A DNA stretch of 9,023 nucleotides from an uncultured Hungatella sp. (GTDB taxonomy: Bacteria; Bacillota; Clostridia; Lachnospirales; Lachnospiraceae): assembly GCA_959018155.1 (NCBI GenBank), contig CAUEKH010000078.1, forward strand, positions 1 through 9,023. Reading direction: 5' to 3'. The position numbers and the translations under genes are program-made. Under the pieces are notes generated by a model. It did no database searches, was not told where the DNA came from, and saw nothing but the letters and a program-made list of their open reading frames with translations. Shown here in pieces: positions 5,875 to 9,023 of this stretch. The stretch's first letter is position 1. Each line of letters starts with the position of its first letter.

Positions 5875-5913
5875 AGGAGTATTGCATTTATTACGAAACA
5901 GAGTGAGGTAGGT

Positions 5914-7269
5914 ATGGCTAAAATCAAATCAATGACTGAAGGGAAACCATGGAAACTGATCTTCATGTTCTCCCTTCCTTTAATGTTTGGCAATGTTTTT
6001 CAGCAGTTTTATACGGTTGTAGATACCATGGTGGTGGGACAGGCCCTCGGCGTCTCCGCCCTTGCGGCGCTGGGAGCCGCGGACTGGCTCAACTGGATGC
6101 TTTTAGGGATGATTCAGGGATTTTCCCAGGGATTTGCTATCCTGATGGCCTATGAGTTCGGAGCCGGCAATTATAAGAGTTTAAGGCGCGTGATTGCCAA
6201 TTCAGCGATTCTGGCCTGTCTCAGTTCAGCGGTCATGCTGACGCTGGCTCAGCTGATTGCCAGACCGGTACTGGAACTTTTGAATACGCCGGATGAGATT
6301 ATCGGTCAGAGCCTCTTGTATTTAAGAATCATGTTCTGGGGAATCCCGATTGTCATGGCCTACAATGTCCTGGCGTCCATCTTAAGAGCCATGGGTGACG
6401 GAAAGACGCCGCTTCACGCCATGATAGTCGCTTCCGTTGTCAATATCGGCCTGGATTTGCTCTTCGTTCTCGTATTCCACTGGGGAATTGCGGGAGCGGC
6501 GGCCGCTACACTGATCGCGCAGGTCTGTTCCGGTCTGTTCTGTCTGGCGAACATTTTAAAGATTTCCATTCTGTCATTTGAAAAGTCGGATTTTAAACCC
6601 GACGTGGCGTTAGGAAAACGGCTGATGGGGCTGGGCGTTCCCATGGCATTTCAGAATGGTATTATCGCCGTGGGCGGCATGATTGTCCAGGCTGTGGTCA
6701 ATGGCTTTGGCGTCCTTTTTATCGCCGGATTTACGGCAACCAACAAGCTGTACGGCTTACTGGAAATCGCCGCCACCTCTTACGGCTACGCCATGACGAC
6801 GTATGTGGGGCAGAACTTGGGGGCGGAGAAGCTTGACCGGATCAAGAAGGGAATGAGGTCGGGCCTCGTTCTGGCCATGGTGACGTCGGCTGTGATTGCC
6901 GCTGTGATGCTGGCATTTGGCCGGCCGATCTTGAGCTGTTTTATCACGGGGACGCCCCAGGAGGCCGAGACGACACTTGCGATCGCCTACCATTATCTTT
7001 CGATTATGGGAGTCTGCCTGCCAGTCCTCTATTTCCTCCATGTGGTGCGTTCCTCCATCCAGGGGATGGGGGACACGGTTCTCCCCATGATGTCCGGAGT
7101 GGCGGAATTCGTCATGAGAACCGGCGCGGCCCTTATTCTTCCGTATCTTTTCGGCCAGGAGGGGATTTTCTATGCGGAAATCCTTGCGTGGCTGGGGGCG
7201 GATGTGATTCTGGCTGTCAGCTATTTTGTGAAAATGAGGCAGCTGCAGCAGAGATTTTCCAGGGGATAA
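5914..7269 (+). CDS. MATE-family efflux transporter
   Basis: This is an inner-membrane multidrug/toxin extrusion transporter, a cation (Na+ or H+) antiporter by family, 451 residues with about 12 membrane segments. The N-terminal MatE motif reads PWKLIFMFSLPLMFGNVFQQFYTVVDTMVVGQALG. The two halves show the internal duplication of the family: RAMGDGKTPL in the first half and QGMGDTVLPM in the second, and LMGLGVPMAFQNGIIAVGGMIVQ opens the second half. I chose the ATG at 5914 since it gives the normal MATE length and starts with a typical cytoplasmic N-terminus. The open frame reaches back to 5782, but that part overlaps the terminator and promoter. The ribosome site is weak (GAGGT, 4-base spacing). 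The LacI gene follows after 24 bases, so the regulator may control this pump. The substrate is unknown. Confidence 0.93.
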   Translation: MAKIKSMTEGKPWKLIFMFSLPLMFGNVFQQFYTVVDTMVVGQALGVSALAALGAADWLNWMLLGMIQGFSQGFAILMAYEFGAGNYKSLRRVIANSAILACLSSAVMLTLAQLIARPVLELLNTPDEIIGQSLLYLRIMFWGIPIVMAYNVLASILRAMGDGKTPLHAMIVASVVNIGLDLLFVLVFHWGIAGAAAATLIAQVCSGLFCLANILKISILSFEKSDFKPDVALGKRLMGLGVPMAFQNGIIAVGGMIVQAVVNGFGVLFIAGFTATNKLYGLLEIAATSYGYAMTTYVGQNLGAEKLDRIKKGMRSGLVLAMVTSAVIAAVMLAFGRPILSCFITGTPQEAETTLAIAYHYLSIMGVCLPVLYFLHVVRSSIQGMGDTVLPMMSGVAEFVMRTGAALILPYLFGQEGIFYAEILAWLGADVILAVSYFVKMRQLQQRFSRG

Positions 7270-7293
7270 AATATTGATCAGGAGAGTGCAGGA

Positions 7294-8328
7294 GTGAAAG
7301 TTAAGGTAAAAGATATAGCAAAAGCGGCCGGAGTATCCCCTTCGACGGTATCGCTCGTATTAAATAACAGACCTTCCCGGATTGCCGAGGATACAAAAGA
7401 ACATATCCTGCGAATTGCCAGAGAACTGCAGTTTCAAAAGGAGACAGAGATAGATTTTGGCGAGTTTAAAAAGGTGAAAACCATCGGGATGCTGGTGCCG
7501 GATCAAATGAATTCCTTCTATCATAAGCTGGTGGAGGAAGCGTCAAAGTGCGCATTTTATAAGGGGTATACGATCTTCTTCACCTATGTGGGGGATGAGA
7601 TGGACTGTTTCTGTTCTGCGCTGGAGGGACTGATGGCTAAGAATGTAGATGGGATTATTGCCATTCCGCCCCGCACCATGGACAAGGAAAATACAAAGCT
7701 ATTAAAGTCTGTGCAGAAGAGCGGGGTCCCCCTGGTGCTGTTAGACCGGGCTGCCTACAATGTGTTCTGTGACTTTGTGACCGCGGATAATAAGCAGGGT
7801 GGCAGGATTGCCACAGAATATATGATAAAGAATGGTCATACCAGGATCGGGATCATGGTTGGGGAGCAGAATATTTATACCTCGAGAAAACGGGTGGAGG
7901 GCTACCAGGAGGCACTGGCGGCCTATAAGATACCGTTTGATAAGGAACTGGTTTACTACGGAAATTACGATATGGAGACGGGGCGTTCCGGCGCGGAATA
8001 TTTACTGAAAAAAGGGGTGTCCGCTATTTTTGCCGGAAATGACTGGATGGCATACGGCGCATATCTTTATGCGAAAGAGCAGGGACTGTCTGTTCCGGAG
8101 GATTTTTCGATTATCGGTTATGACAATACGGAACTGTGTGGGATTGTGGAGGCGCCGCTTACCAGCGTGGACCAGAATATCGGGATGATGGCTTCCAAGG
8201 CAGTGGAAGTGATCCTGCGGCGGATTGAGGAGGCGGACGGGGAGTCTCCCACAAGAAACTACTATTTCGCCCCGTTTCTCGTAGAACGCGGTTCGGTAAA
8301 GTCGGTGCAGCAGTCAGTAAATGTGTAG
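7294..8328 (+). CDS. LacI-family transcriptional regulator
   Basis: This is a cytoplasmic DNA-binding regulator of 344 residues, the normal length. Residues 1-48 form the LacI helix-turn-helix: VKDIAKAAGVSPSTVSLVLNNRPSRIAEDTKEHILRIARELQF. Residues about 62-335 are the periplasmic-binding-protein-like ligand domain, with IGMLVPD, DGIIAIPP, VPLVLLDRA, AIFAGNDWMAYGAY and the characteristic FSIIGYDNTELCGIVEAPLTSVDQNIGMMASKAVEVI. The hinge is odd: the usual Y-x-P-N-x-x-A-R-x-L after the DNA-binding domain is replaced by FQKETEIDFGEFKK, so the standard minor-groove leucine helix is not apparent. The GTG start at 7294 is supported by GGAGAG (7281-7286) 7 bases upstream. It is probably co-transcribed with the MATE gene (24-base gap) and with the SUKH-like gene (34-base gap). 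It would respond to a sugar or nucleoside, but the ligand cannot be told. Confidence 0.93.
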   Translation: MKVKVKDIAKAAGVSPSTVSLVLNNRPSRIAEDTKEHILRIARELQFQKETEIDFGEFKKVKTIGMLVPDQMNSFYHKLVEEASKCAFYKGYTIFFTYVGDEMDCFCSALEGLMAKNVDGIIAIPPRTMDKENTKLLKSVQKSGVPLVLLDRAAYNVFCDFVTADNKQGGRIATEYMIKNGHTRIGIMVGEQNIYTSRKRVEGYQEALAAYKIPFDKELVYYGNYDMETGRSGAEYLLKKGVSAIFAGNDWMAYGAYLYAKEQGLSVPEDFSIIGYDNTELCGIVEAPLTSVDQNIGMMASKAVEVILRRIEEADGESPTRNYYFAPFLVERGSVKSVQQSVNV

Positions 8329-8362
8329 TGCCAGAGTAAGATAACAGAAAGGCAGGAGAAAA

Positions 8363-9023
8363 ATGAGTTTCCTGACAGATATAGGGCCGCTTGAGGCCAT
8401 GAGAATCTTTTACCAGGGTGAGGAGTACGGAGTATGGAAGGGCGATATCATTAAGAATGAGAAACAGAGAGGCCTCATTCTGCCGCCGATGTTAAAAGAG
8501 TTTTTAATAAAGTACGGATATCTTCCGGTAAACAGAGGCATTCTGTCCTGTTATTCTCCGGACTACATGGAACTTTTTACTGTCGAGACGGAGGATGAAG
8601 ATGGGGACATCTGCATAATCGGAAATATGGCGGGAATACCGGCCGCAGTCCGGCTTGAGGATATGACAGAAGACAATCCGCCCCTTCTGTCCGGCAATCC
8701 GCATCCGGAAGAAGAAAGTGATACGGTGGAATACTGGACGTGGGAATTTTCCGGACTCCATCTCCAGGATTTCCTCTCTTTCCTCTTCCTGAAAAATCTG
8801 ACCGGTGACAGAAATTTTACGCGGTATGAGGACGAAGCGGAAATCAAAGAGCTGTTCCGGCTTTATCACGTGGATAAGGACTTAATTTTAAGTCAGGCTG
8901 TCAGGCCAGGCTGTGTGATCTGTTGGGCCGAGGGAAAGGAGAAATTCCCAACGGAAGTTCTGAATGAAGAAGGGAGGTACTTTATCAGAATGCGAAAAAA
9001 CAATGGCGTAAAGGGAAAAAAAA
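8363..9023 (+). CDS. SUKH/SMI1-KNR4-like protein, partial (runs off window)
   Basis: An open frame of 220 codons starts at the ATG at 8363, after AGGAG (8354-8358), and has no stop before the window ends, so the C-terminus is missing. The features fit the SMI1/KNR4 (SUKH) fold: GLILPPMLKEFLIKYGYLPVNRG (about 37-59) is the usual first helix and turn, then DICIIGNMAGIPAAVRLEDMTEDNPPLL (about 82-109) matches the strand-turn-strand with D-N-P-P, and TVEYWTWEFSGLHLQDFLSFLFLKNL (about 121-146) resembles the last helix. SUKH proteins are often immunity proteins to secreted toxins, but many are household proteins of unknown role. No toxin gene is visible in the window. The gene follows the LacI gene after 34 bases without a terminator, so it is probably in the same transcript. 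The family call is by eye only. Confidence 0.7.
   Translation, partial: MSFLTDIGPLEAMRIFYQGEEYGVWKGDIIKNEKQRGLILPPMLKEFLIKYGYLPVNRGILSCYSPDYMELFTVETEDEDGDICIIGNMAGIPAAVRLEDMTEDNPPLLSGNPHPEEESDTVEYWTWEFSGLHLQDFLSFLFLKNLTGDRNFTRYEDEAEIKELFRLYHVDKDLILSQAVRPGCVICWAEGKEKFPTEVLNEEGRYFIRMRKNNGVKGKK

Noticed and set aside
5782..5913. 44-codon N-terminal extension of the MATE gene
   Set aside because: It overlaps the operon terminator and the promoter at 5846-5874; the MATE family start fits 5914.
8443..8452. Second copy of the 3597-3609 operator half (CGATATCA) in the SUKH-like gene
   Set aside because: Only one arm and the centre match, within coding sequence; most likely chance.
8504..8869. - strand frames of 121 and 94 codons opposite the SUKH-like gene
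   Set aside because: The + strand frame is longer, has a ribosome site, continues the operon and shows SUKH-like motifs.

Overview
The window looks like chromosomal DNA of a gut-type Firmicute, most likely a Lachnospiraceae/Clostridiales member. The reasons are strong AGGAGG-type Shine-Dalgarno sites before most genes, mid-range GC, a lipoprotein whose C-terminal domains are common in that family, and the mix of cupin-AraC, Gfo/Idh/MocA, sugar-isomerase, MATE, LacI and SUKH-like genes. No rRNA, tRNA, IS element, integrase or CRISPR array is visible. The assignment rests on protein character only and was not tested by a database search.

Left part (1-2625). A hairpin terminator lies at the left edge. 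It is followed by a + strand maltose/galactoside-type O-acetyltransferase (102-731), which ends at a strong bidirectional terminator (758-820). On the - strand there is a half-size EamA/DMT membrane protein (841-1254) with its own good promoter. Upstream of it is a lipoprotein (1323-2522) whose N-terminal third is a 22-unit pentapeptide repeat encoded by a 15-bp tandem repeat. No stretch longer than about 200 bases lacks a gene.

Middle part (2626-5815). A cupin-AraC regulator (- strand, TTG start) is divergent from a two-gene + strand operon: a Gfo/Idh/MocA NAD(P)-dependent oxidoreductase and a sugar phosphate isomerase/epimerase-like TIM barrel. The 198-bp region between them holds overlapping back-to-back promoters, a perfect 13-bp dyad at their centre, and a long structured leader that ends just before the oxidoreductase ribosome site. 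The operon closes with a strong terminator. The simplest reading is a small catabolic unit that oxidises and then isomerises or cleaves a sugar or polyol derivative, controlled by the AraC protein. The substrate cannot be read from sequence, and no transporter or kinase is present.

Right part (5846-9023). A clear promoter drives a MATE-family efflux transporter, a LacI-family regulator (GTG start, unusual hinge) and a SUKH/SMI1-KNR4-like protein that runs off the window end. Short gaps and no terminators suggest one transcript. The most interesting items are the repeat lipoprotein, the divergent control region and leader, the MATE-LacI-SUKH transcript, and the uncharacterised oxidoreductase/isomerase pair. 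I did not find a convincing new multi-gene system such as a defence island.
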